Position numbers and translations under genes: made by a program. Shown one piece after another: positions 6,847 to 14,832 of a DNA stretch of 64,000 nt. The notes beneath the pieces are model-generated. The model was given only the letters and a program-made list of their open reading frames with translations. It was not told the origin of the DNA and ran no database searches. Position 1 is the stretch's first letter; the number at the start of each line of letters is the position of its first letter. Origin of the DNA: Pseudomonadota bacterium (GTDB taxonomy: Bacteria > Pseudomonadota > Gammaproteobacteria > Burkholderiales > Rhodocyclaceae); NCBI GenBank assembly GCA_018262095.1, contig JAGTRW010000003.1, positions 1 through 64,000 of the forward strand, read 5' to 3'.

Positions 6847-7310
6847 GATTGAGTATCTTTGCGGTCGAGCAGGCGGTCAGCGTGTTGCTGCTCGTCGGCC
6901 GAGAGCGGCGAATCGTCGATCGCCGTATTGCGCCGGCGCAGGTAGATGAGCAACGCGGCGATGCCGCCGATCAGCAGCAGCGCCGGGCCGAACCACAGCA
7001 GCCAGGTGCTAGCCTTGAGCGGCGGCCGGTAGCGAACGAAGTCGCCGTAGCGGCTGACCATGAAGTCCATGATCTCCGAATCGCTCTTGCCGTCACGGAT
7101 CAGCGTGCGGATTTCGCGCCGCAGGTCGTTGGCGAGTTCGGCGTGCGAGCCCGAGAGCGACTCGTTCTGGCAAACCAGGCAGCGCAGCTCGGACGAGATC
7201 TCGACCAGCCGCTGTTCGACAGCCTCGTCCTGCGCCAGCGGCGCGGCTTCCCTGGCGTGCAGCGTCATCGAGGCGAGAGCCAGCAGTACGACCAGCAGCC
7301 AGGCCTTCAT
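6843..7310 (-). CDS. ccmH: cytochrome c maturation thiol reductase CcmH
   Basis: A 155-residue membrane-anchored periplasmic thioredoxin-like partner (CcmH/CycL) that keeps the apocytochrome CXXCH thiols reduced for heme attachment. A signal peptide occupies residues 1-20, the redox motif is RCLVCQN (C44, C47) and a transmembrane helix lies near residues 105-125 (LLWFGPALLLIGGIAALLI). I placed the start at the ATG ending at 7310, which overlaps the ccmG stop by 4 nt; longer frames upstream have no conserved sequence. The C-terminal TPR domain found in E. coli CcmH is encoded separately here by ccmI. Confidence 0.93.
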   Translation of the reverse strand: MKAWLLVVLLALASMTLHAREAAPLAQDEAVEQRLVEISSELRCLVCQNESLSGSHAELANDLRREIRTLIRDGKSDSEIMDFMVSRYGDFVRYRPPLKASTWLLWFGPALLLIGGIAALLIYLRRRNTAIDDSPLSADEQQHADRLLDRKDTQS

Positions 7311-7891
7311 TTGGAAAGCTCCGCGACCAGCGGCAGGATGGTGGTCGAGAACGCTTCGAGGCTGAGCGGGCCGGTGTGCTTGAGGCGAATCACGCCGGCC
7401 TTGTCGATGACGTAGGTTTCGGGAACGCCATAGACGCCGTAGTCGATTCCGACGCGACCGTCGAGGTCGAGCACCGACAGCGCGTACGGATTGCCGTGCT
7501 GCTTGAGCCAGCCGTTGGCGCGCTCGAGCGCCATTTGCCTTTCGGCGTCGGCCGCAAGCTTGTCGGCGTCGATCGCGCCGTCGCCGCGCACTTCCTTGTA
7601 ATTGAGCCCGACCAGCGCCACCTTGCCGCTCTTGGCCATCTGCACCAGCACCGGGTGCTCCTGCCGGCACGACACGCACCAGGTCGACCAGACGTTGAGC
7701 AGCCAGACCTTGCCGAGCATGTCCTTGGGCGAGAAGTTCTGTTGCGGCGCGTCGACACGCGCCAGCGAGAAGGCCGGCGCCGGTTTGCCGATGAGCGGCG
7801 AGGGCACGTCGCGTGGGTTGAGATTGAGTCCGACGGCGAGCAGCGCGACGAGGACGACAAAGCCGACGAGCGGCCAGAGAAAACGGTTCAT
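7307..7891 (-). CDS. ccmG: thiol:disulfide interchange protein CcmG/DsbE
   Basis: A 194-residue membrane-tethered periplasmic thioredoxin that reduces disulfides in the heme ligation pathway. An N-terminal anchor (residues 5-22, LWPLVGFVVLVALLAVGL) is followed by a thioredoxin fold with WCVSC (C72, C75) instead of the classical WCGPC, and the cis-Pro loop at YGVPETYVID. The length is normal for DsbE. It overlaps ccmH by 4 nt and lies 9 bp after ccmF. Confidence 0.94.
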   Translation of the reverse strand: MNRFLWPLVGFVVLVALLAVGLNLNPRDVPSPLIGKPAPAFSLARVDAPQQNFSPKDMLGKVWLLNVWSTWCVSCRQEHPVLVQMAKSGKVALVGLNYKEVRGDGAIDADKLAADAERQMALERANGWLKQHGNPYALSVLDLDGRVGIDYGVYGVPETYVIDKAGVIRLKHTGPLSLEAFSTTILPLVAELSK

Positions 7892-7900
7892 TCGTGGTCC

Positions 7901-9886
7901 TCAGGCTTTCTGCGCCAACGCGTCAGGAACGGCTGCACGCGCTGCGAGGCGATAGCGGCGGTCGCTGATCGCCAGCACGCCGCCGATCGCCATCAGCACG
8001 CAGCCGCCCCAGATCCAGTCGACGAAGGGCTTGTAATAGACGCGCACGGCCCAGGCGGCGAACGGCTGGTCCTTGTCGATCGGCTCGCCGAGCGAAACAT
8101 AGACGTCGCGAGTAAAGCCGGTGTCGATCGCCGCCTCGGTCATCGGCATCGCCGACGAGACGTAGCTGCGCTTCTCCGGGGCCATCTTGCGCAGCAGCTG
8201 GTCGCCCTTGAGTAGATCGATGTCGCCGACCAGCGCCGTATAGTTCGGACCTTTTTGCTGGCTGACGCCGTTGAATCTGAACGTGTAGCCGCCGACCGCG
8301 ACGGTGTCGCCGACCGCCATCTTGACGTCCTTCTCGGCCTGATAGCCGCCGACCATCGCGACGCCGATGACGAAGACCGCGACGCCGAGGTGCGCGACGT
8401 GCATGGCGTAGAAGCTGCGTGGTTGCTTGCTCGCGGCGGCAAGCCACGACAGGCCGGCGCGAGTCGCTTGCACGCGCTCGTAAAAATTGAGCGCGCCGCA
8501 GATCACGATCCACGCGGCGAGCAGCAGACTCAAGGCGACCAGCGGCTTCCAGGCGCCGAACAGCAAGGGCGCCAGCAGGCCGACCGCGACCGCCGCCAGA
8601 AAAGCCCAGCGCAGCGTGCGCGCGAGCTCAAGGCAGCTCGCCTGTTTCCAGCGCGCGAATGGCGCGACGCCGATCAGGAAGAGCGCCGGGATCATCAGCG
8701 GCGCGAACACCGAATCGAAGTAGGGCGGTCCGACCGACAGCTTGCCGGCGCCGAGCGCGTCGATGAGCAGCGGATAGAGCGTGCCGAGCAATACCGACGC
8801 GCAGGCGACGACCAGCAGCACGTTGTTGGTGAGCAACAGCGACTCGCGCGACAGCAGGCTGAAGCGCCCGCCGAGACCGACCTTGGGCGCGCGCCAGGCG
8901 AATAGCGCCAGCGACGTGCCGATCACGGCGACCAGGAAGACCAGGATGAAGATTCCGCGGCGCGGGTCGGTGGCGAAGGCGTGCACCGAAGTCAATACGC
9001 CCGAGCGAACCAGGAAGGTGCCGAGCAGCGAGAGCGAAAACGCGCAGATCGCCAACAGCACCGTCCAGTTCTTGAAGCTGCCGCGCTTTTCGGTGACCGC
9101 CAGCGAGTGCACCAGCGCGGTGCCGACCAGCCACGGCATGAACGACGCGTTCTCGACCGGGTCCCAGAACCACCAACCGCCCCAGCCGAGTTCGTAGTAC
9201 GCCCACCACGAACCGAGCGCGATTCCGAGCGTCAGGAAGACCCAGGCGGCGGTGGTCCACGGCCGCGACCAGCGCGCCCAGGCGGCGTCGAGCTGGCCCG
9301 AAAGCAACGCGGAGACGGCGAAGGCGTAGGCCACCGAGAAGCCGACGTAGCCCATGTAGAGCATCGGCGGATGGATGATCAGCCCGGGATCCTGCAGCAG
9401 CGGATTGAGGTCGCGCCCTTCCTCGGCGCCGGGCAGCAATCGCTCGAAGGGGTTGGAGGTAAGCAGAATGAAGAGCAGCAGGCCGGCGCTGACCAGCGCC
9501 AGAACGCCGAGAACGCGAGCGACCATGGCCGCAGGCAGCTGTTTGGAAAAGAGCGCGACGGCCAGCGTCCACAGCGCGAGCATCAATACCCACAGCAGCA
9601 ACGAGCCTTCGTGCCCGCCCCACACGGCGGCGACGCGGTACGGCAGCGGCAGCAGCGTGTTCGAATGCTGCGCGACATAGACCACCGAGAAATCGTTCTG
9701 GACGAAAGCGGCAGCCAGGCAGCCGAAAGCGACCGCGATCAGCAGCGCCTGCGCGATCGCCGCCGGGCGCGCGAGGGCGATCCAGTCGGCGCGCCGCCGA
9801 TGCGCGCCGACCAGCGGCAACGTTCCCTGGACGAGCGCGACGACGAGCGCGACGATCAGCGCGAAGTGTCCGAGTTCGGGGATCAT
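7901..9886 (-). CDS. ccmF: heme lyase CcmF
   Basis: A 661-residue polytopic membrane protein, the core subunit of the cytochrome c heme ligation complex. The heme-handling signature is present as [15 protein letters not shown] (the WWD domain) about one third into the protein, flanked by conserved His residues ([11 protein letters not shown] before it, [15 protein letters not shown] after it). More than ten hydrophobic segments follow the family layout, and a large periplasmic loop lies near the C-terminus. Full family length. It overlaps the ccmE stop by 4 nt, as expected for a coupled operon. Confidence 0.96.
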   Translation of the reverse strand: MIPELGHFALIVALVVALVQGTLPLVGAHRRRADWIALARPAAIAQALLIAVAFGCLAAAFVQNDFSVVYVAQHSNTLLPLPYRVAAVWGGHEGSLLLWVLMLALWTLAVALFSKQLPAAMVARVLGVLALVSAGLLLFILLTSNPFERLLPGAEEGRDLNPLLQDPGLIIHPPMLYMGYVGFSVAYAFAVSALLSGQLDAAWARWSRPWTTAAWVFLTLGIALGSWWAYYELGWGGWWFWDPVENASFMPWLVGTALVHSLAVTEKRGSFKNWTVLLAICAFSLSLLGTFLVRSGVLTSVHAFATDPRRGIFILVFLVAVIGTSLALFAWRAPKVGLGGRFSLLSRESLLLTNNVLLVVACASVLLGTLYPLLIDALGAGKLSVGPPYFDSVFAPLMIPALFLIGVAPFARWKQASCLELARTLRWAFLAAVAVGLLAPLLFGAWKPLVALSLLLAAWIVICGALNFYERVQATRAGLSWLAAASKQPRSFYAMHVAHLGVAVFVIGVAMVGGYQAEKDVKMAVGDTVAVGGYTFRFNGVSQQKGPNYTALVGDIDLLKGDQLLRKMAPEKRSYVSSAMPMTEAAIDTGFTRDVYVSLGEPIDKDQPFAAWAVRVYYKPFVDWIWGGCVLMAIGGVLAISDRRYRLAARAAVPDALAQKA

Positions 9887-10362
9887 GGCTTGAGCGTCTT
9901 GGCTGCAGCCTGCTCGGCGGCTTGGGTGGCCGCCGCGCGATCGCTGGCGTCGCCGAGCGCCTTGGCCGCTTCGGGCGGCATGTAGTTCTCGTCGTGCTTG
10001 GCGAGCACCTCGCTGGCGACGAAGATGCCGTCGTCAGCGAGCTTGCCCTGGGCGACCGCGCCCTTGCCTTCGCGGAACAGGTCGGGAAGGATTCCCTTGT
10101 AGGCGACGGTCATTTCCTTCTCCATATCGGTCATCACGAAGCGCAGCGTCACGCCGTCGCTCTCGCGCACGATCGACCCGGCCTTGACCAGGCCGCCGAC
10201 GCGGAACGACTTGCCGCGCGGTGCCTCGCCCGCGGCGACCTGCGTCGGCGAGAAGAAGAACACCAGGTTGCTCTGGAAGGCGTTGAGCACCAGCGCGACG
10301 ACCACGCCGAGAATGACGAGGCCGCCGACGATCAACGCGATACGCTTGTGACGTGTTTTCAA
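9883..10362 (-). CDS. ccmE: heme chaperone CcmE
   Basis: A 159-residue periplasmic heme chaperone anchored by one N-terminal helix (residues ~8-27). It receives heme from CcmC and passes it to CcmF. The covalent heme-binding His is H123 in [11 protein letters not shown], with the axial Tyr at 127, both exactly as in the family. An OB-fold domain ([14 protein letters not shown] onward) precedes it. The C-terminal tail is Ala-rich and unstructured. The gene lies 3 bp after ccmD and overlaps ccmF. Confidence 0.96.
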   Translation of the reverse strand: MKTRHKRIALIVGGLVILGVVVALVLNAFQSNLVFFFSPTQVAAGEAPRGKSFRVGGLVKAGSIVRESDGVTLRFVMTDMEKEMTVAYKGILPDLFREGKGAVAQGKLADDGIFVASEVLAKHDENYMPPEAAKALGDASDRAAATQAAEQAAAKTLKP

Positions 10363-10365
10363 TGC

Positions 10366-10575
10366 TTACCCTTGCAATGGCGTGCTGCGGTCGGCGTGAT
10401 TATCCTGCCGTTCGGCGCGCAACTGGCGCTTGAGGCGCGCGACGAGGCTCTTCTGACCGCGGATCAGCAGCAGCGGTTCAACGATCATCGCGATCGCCAT
10501 GACGATCACCGACCCCCAGACATAGACGCCGTGGTTGCCCATCGCCAGGAATTCGGAAAAACTGCTCCAGTACAT
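10366..10575 (-). CDS. ccmD: heme exporter protein CcmD
   Basis: A 69-residue single-pass membrane protein that stabilises the CcmABC-CcmE complex. It reads MYWSSFSEFLAMGNHGVYVW, followed by the membrane helix and a positively charged tail (ARLKRQLRAERQ). FLAMGNHGVYVW is a common CcmD opening. It is slightly longer than the usual 45-65 residues. It is placed between ccmC (2-bp gap) and ccmE (3-bp gap), the standard order. Confidence 0.93.
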   Translation of the reverse strand: MYWSSFSEFLAMGNHGVYVWGSVIVMAIAMIVEPLLLIRGQKSLVARLKRQLRAERQDNHADRSTPLQG

Positions 10576-10577
10576 GC

Positions 10578-11327
10578 CTACTCCTTGCCGATCAACTCGG
10601 CGCGAACCCAGTCGGTGTGGCGCTCGCGTTCGAGGATGATGGTTCGCACGCGCATCAGCGCGACGGCGATGGCGTACATCCAGCACGCCAGCGCGCACAG
10701 CAGCATTCCCCAGAGCATGGTGGTGGCCATCGACGGCGATTTGGTCAGGCTCACCGACGAGCCCTGATGCAGCGTGTTCCACCATTTGACCGAGAAATAG
10801 ATGATCGGCACGTTGACCACGCCGACCAGCGCCAGGATCGCTCCGGCGCGGTCGGCGCGGCGCGCATCGTCGATCGCCGACTGCAGCGCGATGAAACCGA
10901 CGTAGAGGAAGAGCAGGATCAGCTCGGAAGTCAGCCGCGCGTCCCACACCCACCAGGTTCCCCACATCGGCTTGCCCCACAGCGCGCCGGTCCATAGCGA
11001 GAGGAAAGCGAAGAGCGCGCCGGTCGGCGCCAACGCGGTCGCCATCATCGCCGACAGGCGGAAGTTGAAAGCCAGCCCGAGCCCGGCCCAGAAGGCCATG
11101 ACCAGGTAGATGAACATCGACAGCCAGGACGCCGGGACGTGCAGGAAGATAATGCGGTAGCCCTCGCCCTGCTGCGCGTCGGTCGGCGCGACCAGGAAGC
11201 CGAGGTACAGGCCGGCGAGCCCGAAGACCGCAGCCAGCGCCCAGAACCACGGAATCATCTTGCCGGCGAGCGGGTAGAAAGCCTGCGGGCTGGCGAATTT
11301 GAACCAGTTGATCACTCGGTTTGACAT
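10578..11327 (-). CDS. ccmC: heme exporter/lyase CcmC
   Basis: A 249-residue, six-helix membrane protein that loads heme onto CcmE. The WWD signature is present as MWGTWWVWDARLTSELIL, with the flanking conserved His residues in FLHVPASW and in LHQGSSVS. Length and topology match the family. It is the first gene after a 189-bp interruption in the operon that contains an inverted-repeat element; in most ccm operons ccmB and ccmC are almost adjacent. It may therefore depend on read-through or on a new promoter in that gap. Confidence 0.95.
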   Translation of the reverse strand: MSNRVINWFKFASPQAFYPLAGKMIPWFWALAAVFGLAGLYLGFLVAPTDAQQGEGYRIIFLHVPASWLSMFIYLVMAFWAGLGLAFNFRLSAMMATALAPTGALFAFLSLWTGALWGKPMWGTWWVWDARLTSELILLFLYVGFIALQSAIDDARRADRAGAILALVGVVNVPIIYFSVKWWNTLHQGSSVSLTKSPSMATTMLWGMLLCALACWMYAIAVALMRVRTIILERERHTDWVRAELIGKE

Positions 11328-11349
11328 AATCGTTATTGAAGAAAGAAAT

Positions 11350-11501
11350 TAACCACAACGACACAACGGGCACAACGTAGAACCTTGTTGAAAAACCTTT
11401 GTAAAGAAAATCTCATCCATCTAGCTTCAGTGCAATCCGTAGAAACGGAACAATCTATTGTTTTCGACGCTTTCGTTGTGCCCGTTGTGTCGTTGTGGTT
11501 C
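11350..11501. repeat. inverted-repeat element, copy 1 (27-bp perfect arms)
   Basis: AACCACAACGACACAACGGG (start of the left arm, 11351-11377) is perfectly mirrored by the right arm at 11474-11500, giving a 27-bp inverted repeat around a ~96-bp AT-richer centre. It sits between ccmB and ccmC. A second element with the same arm layout but paired A-to-G changes is at 33961-34041. It has no open reading frame, so it is either a non-autonomous mobile element or a structured RNA/DNA hairpin. Confidence 0.85.
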
Positions 11502-11516
11502 GCTGTTTTCTAAACC

Positions 11517-12185
11517 TTATTCCAAAGCAATCCGCAGCGCCGCCGCCGTCGGCCACGGCGCGAAGAAGACGCCGCACAGCGTCAGCGCGGCGAGCAGCGA
11601 CAGATGGGCCTGCGCGCCGAGTCCGGTGACCGTCGCGTCGACCGCGCCGGCGCCGAAAATGAGCACCGGAATGTAGAGCGGCAGCACCAGCAGCGACAGT
11701 AACACGCCGCCACCGCGAACGCCCAGCGTCAGCGCCGCGCCGATCGCGCCGATTCCCGAGAGCGCCGGCGTGCCGAGCAAGAGCGAGCCGGTGAGCACCC
11801 ACAGCGCGTCGCGCGAAAGGTCGAACTGCAATCCCAGCACCGGCGCCAGCAGCGCCAGCGGCAAGCCGGAAACCAGCCAGTGCGCGATGACCTTGCCGAG
11901 AACGATCAGGCCCAGCGGCTGCGGCGCCAGCGCCAGTTGTTCCAAAGTGCCGTCGCGGTAATCGTCGGCAAAGAGGCGCGGCAGCGACAACATGGTGGCC
12001 AGCAGCGCGGCAACCCACAACACGCCGGGCGCCAGCTGGCGCAGCAGTGCCGGCTCGGGGCCGACGCCGAGCGGAAACAGGCTGACGACGATGATGAAGA
12101 AGAACAGCGCCGAGACGATGTCGGCGCGCCGGCGCATCGCGAGATGCAGGTCGCGGGCGACGACGGCGACGATCAGCTTGAGCAT
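11517..12185 (-). CDS. ccmB: heme exporter protein CcmB
   Basis: A 222-residue, six-helix membrane subunit of the CcmAB transporter, which uses ATP to release holo-CcmE from CcmC. The N-terminus (LKLIVAVVARDLHLAMRRRADIV) and the motif FADDYRDGTLEQLALAP are characteristic. Length is normal. It starts 3 bp after ccmA. Its stop is followed by the inverted-repeat element rather than directly by ccmC. Confidence 0.95.
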   Translation of the reverse strand: MLKLIVAVVARDLHLAMRRRADIVSALFFFIIVVSLFPLGVGPEPALLRQLAPGVLWVAALLATMLSLPRLFADDYRDGTLEQLALAPQPLGLIVLGKVIAHWLVSGLPLALLAPVLGLQFDLSRDALWVLTGSLLLGTPALSGIGAIGAALTLGVRGGGVLLSLLVLPLYIPVLIFGAGAVDATVTGLGAQAHLSLLAALTLCGVFFAPWPTAAALRIALE

Positions 12186-12188
12186 CGC

Positions 12189-12809
12189 CTAGCCCAGCCG
12201 CAGTTCGCGGACGCACGCGGCGGCGGTACTGATTTCGACCGGCTGGTGCGTGGTCAGCACCGCGAGTCCGCCGCGCTGCAGGTGGGCGCCGATCAGTCCG
12301 GCGACCAGCTCGATCGCCGCTGCATCGAGCGCGACGTAAGGCTCGTCGAGTACCCACAGCGCGCGCCGTTCGTGGCACAGGCGCGAGAGCGCGACGCGCC
12401 GCTTCTGCCCCTGCGAGAGGTAGCGGCAAGCCAGATCTTCGCGGCCGGCAAGACCGAGCCGTTCGAGCGCGTCGAGCGCGCAGCCTTCGTCGAGCGCTTC
12501 GTCGGCGAGCCTGGCCGAGGCCAGCAGGTTTTCGAGCGGCGAGAGCTCGTCCTTGATCGCGTTGTGGTGGCCCAGATAACAGAGCTCACGGCGATAGTCC
12601 TCGCCGAGCTTGGCGATAGTCTCGCCACGCCAGCGAATTTCGCCGGCGGCCGCCGGCGACAGGCCGCACAGCATGCGCAGCAGGCTGGTCTTGCCCGAAC
12701 CGTTGCTGCCCTGCAAGGAGAGCAGCTCGCCGGCGTGCAGCCGGAAGCCGACGCCGGCGAACAGCCGACGTTCGCCGCGAACGCATTCAAGACCGGTGGC
12801 TTCGAGCAT
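12189..12809 (-). CDS. ccmA: heme exporter ATP-binding protein CcmA
   Basis: A 206-residue ABC-type ATPase, first gene of the ccm operon. Walker A is GSNGSGKTSLLR, the signature is LSQGQKRRVALSRL, Walker B is LWVLDEPYVALD, and the H-loop is LTTHQPV. It pairs with CcmB at the inner membrane. The start is the ATG at 12809; upstream is a 213-bp region shared with the divergent metallophosphoesterase gene. I see no convincing promoter there. Confidence 0.96.
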   Translation of the reverse strand: MLEATGLECVRGERRLFAGVGFRLHAGELLSLQGSNGSGKTSLLRMLCGLSPAAAGEIRWRGETIAKLGEDYRRELCYLGHHNAIKDELSPLENLLASARLADEALDEGCALDALERLGLAGREDLACRYLSQGQKRRVALSRLCHERRALWVLDEPYVALDAAAIELVAGLIGAHLQRGGLAVLTTHQPVEISTAAACVRELRLG

Positions 12810-13022
12810 GCAGAGGTTCCAGGAGAAGGTTGCCCATGGCGTAGAGCCGCGAGTTTAGCGTGAACGCCGCGCGACGGAGCGGACAGCCGCCCGGCGGGGG
12901 CGACGAGCGGTCGTGAGCCCACATTTTCGATGACGAGATCTTGCTTTGTTTGATAGCATCACGGAGCCAGGGAATCCGACGATAAGCATCGGCCCCCCCT
13001 TTCCAACCTGTGGAGAAAAACC

Positions 13023-14786
13023 ATGGTCGATCGTCGCACCTTTCTGAAATACTCAGTGCTCGCCGTTCCCGGACTTCAACTCGCAGGATGCGGCGGCGGC
13101 GGCGGCGGCGATAGCGCGAGCGCGCAGTTCCTGGCCTGGCCGATCGACGGAAGTACCGTCTACACGACCGCCGAGCGGCAGATCGTCGCCGCTGCCTTGC
13201 CCGCCGGAACGCCGCAGATCAAGCCCGCCGAGGTCTCGAAATACGCGCAATACGGCTACAGCGCCTGGCAGTCTGCGGGCGGATTGGCCCATCTCAAGCG
13301 CACCGAGCTCGCGCCGCAATACAGCGGCGCCGCGTCGCGCGGGCGCCTGCTGTCGTTCTTCGCGATGACCGACATTCATCTGGCCGACAAGGAGTCTCCG
13401 GCGCAGCCGCTCTACGGCGACTGGAGCGCTGCCTATGGCGCAGCACCTACTGGCGGCTCGGGGTGGTCGCCAATCGTCGTCGCGACGACGCACGTACTCG
13501 ACGCCGCGGTGCAGACGATCAACGCGCTGCACGCCAGAAAGCCGTTCGATTTCGGAATTTCCTTGGGCGACAACATCAACAACAGCCAGTACAACGAACT
13601 GCGCTGGTTCATCGACGTGCTCGACGGCAAGACCATCACCCCCAGTTCAGGCGCTCATGCCGGCGCCGACAGCATCGACTATCAGATGCCCTACCAGTCC
13701 GCCGGGCTCGACAAGCGGATTCCCTGGTACCAGGTGATCGGCAATCACGATCAGTTCTGGATGGGCTCGTACTACGAGAACGCGATCACCCAGCCGGCCC
13801 ACGTCGGATCGCAAATCCTTAACATCGATAGCAGCAACCTGGGGCAAGAGTTCCTAAAGACCGGCTTCTATCAAGGCGTGGTCGACGGCACGACGCCTTA
13901 CGGCGATGTCGTCGGTGCCGGCCCGCAGGCGTCGTTTGCGACCCCGCCGACGGTCGTCGCCGACGCCAATCGCCGTTCGCTGGCGACGAGCACTTCGTCG
14001 TGCCTCAACTGGATGAGCGAGTTCTTTGCGACGACGTCGACCCCGGTCGGTCACGGCTTCAAGCAGGCCAACCTCGACCAGAATTTCGCCTGCTACAGCT
14101 TTCAGCCTAAAGCCAACTTGCCGATCAAGGTGATCGCGCTCGACGATACGATGAACGGGATGGGGCAGAATCTGCCGTCAGTCGACTATGCGCGCGGGGC
14201 ACTCGACCAGAAGCGGTACGACTGGCTCAAGAGCGAGCTCGACGAGGGGCAACTCAACAACAAGCTGATGATCATCGCGGCGCACGTCCCGATCCATCCG
14301 CAGCAGACGCTCGATCCGACGTCGGGGAATTACCCGCTGTTCGTCTCGCCGCCCAGCGTCGTCAGCGACACTCAGCTGCTTGCATTGCTGCACAACTATT
14401 CGAATCTGATCCTGTGGATCGCCGGACACCGTCACGTCAACGTCGTCACGCCGCAGCCCGCGCCGGCCGGAAAGACGGCCGAGTACGCTTTCTGGGAGGT
14501 CGAGACGGCATCGCTGCGCGATTTTCCCCAGCAGTTCCGCACCTTCGAGATCCTCGCCAACAGCGACAACACGCTCTCGATCGTCGTCACCAACGTCGAT
14601 CCGGCGGTCGCCGCGGGGTCGCCGGCAGCCGCCTCGCGCGGCTATGCAATCGGCACCGCGCGGATCTTCTCGACGCCGCCCACCCTGCCCGCCGGCGACA
14701 CCACTTCGCATTCCTACAACGCCGAACTGGTGGTGCAACTGAGCGCAACCATGCAGACGACGGTCGGCAATTTGACGCTGGCCTGA
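13023..14786 (+). CDS. Tat-type lipoprotein metallophosphoesterase
   Basis: A 587-residue calcineurin-like metallophosphoesterase, resembling the large secreted RPA4764-type subfamily. The N-terminus carries a twin-arginine motif (DRRTFLK) and then a lipobox-like LAGC followed by a long Gly run, so it is probably folded before export by Tat and then lipidated. Metal-site motifs occur in order: TDIHLAD, LGDNINN, GNHD, AAHVPIH and GHRHVN. The natural substrate is unknown; a phosphodiesterase or phosphatase is expected. It is divergent from ccmA and 46 bp upstream of the sensor kinase, separated from it by a perfect palindrome. Confidence 0.88.
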   Translation: MVDRRTFLKYSVLAVPGLQLAGCGGGGGGDSASAQFLAWPIDGSTVYTTAERQIVAAALPAGTPQIKPAEVSKYAQYGYSAWQSAGGLAHLKRTELAPQYSGAASRGRLLSFFAMTDIHLADKESPAQPLYGDWSAAYGAAPTGGSGWSPIVVATTHVLDAAVQTINALHARKPFDFGISLGDNINNSQYNELRWFIDVLDGKTITPSSGAHAGADSIDYQMPYQSAGLDKRIPWYQVIGNHDQFWMGSYYENAITQPAHVGSQILNIDSSNLGQEFLKTGFYQGVVDGTTPYGDVVGAGPQASFATPPTVVADANRRSLATSTSSCLNWMSEFFATTSTPVGHGFKQANLDQNFACYSFQPKANLPIKVIALDDTMNGMGQNLPSVDYARGALDQKRYDWLKSELDEGQLNNKLMIIAAHVPIHPQQTLDPTSGNYPLFVSPPSVVSDTQLLALLHNYSNLILWIAGHRHVNVVTPQPAPAGKTAEYAFWEVETASLRDFPQQFRTFEILANSDNTLSIVVTNVDPAVAAGSPAAASRGYAIGTARIFSTPPTLPAGDTTSHSYNAELVVQLSATMQTTVGNLTLA

Positions 14787-14796
14787 CCTGACCCCC

Positions 14797-14820
14797 GGCG
14801 CTGCGCGGCCGCGCAGCGCC
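14797..14820. terminator. perfect 24-nt GC palindrome
   Basis: GGCGCTGCGCGG followed directly by its reverse complement CCGCGCAGCGCC, with no spacer. As RNA it would form a very strong hairpin with a tight tip. It lies 10 nt after the metallophosphoesterase stop and 12 nt before the kinase start. It lacks a T run, so it may be a Rho-assisted end or an mRNA stabiliser. Confidence 0.5.
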
Positions 14821-14832
14821 CAGGCCGATGCT

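Noticed and set aside
5632-6852. A 406-codon plus-strand frame exactly opposite ccmI
   Set aside because: Same length as ccmI because stops are rare in both; no signal peptide or motif, while ccmI fits the operon.
13092-13112. Poly-glycine run in the metallophosphoesterase as a possible phase-variable tract
   Set aside because: The GGC repeats encode a normal Gly tether after a lipobox, and their unit length of three would not shift the frame.
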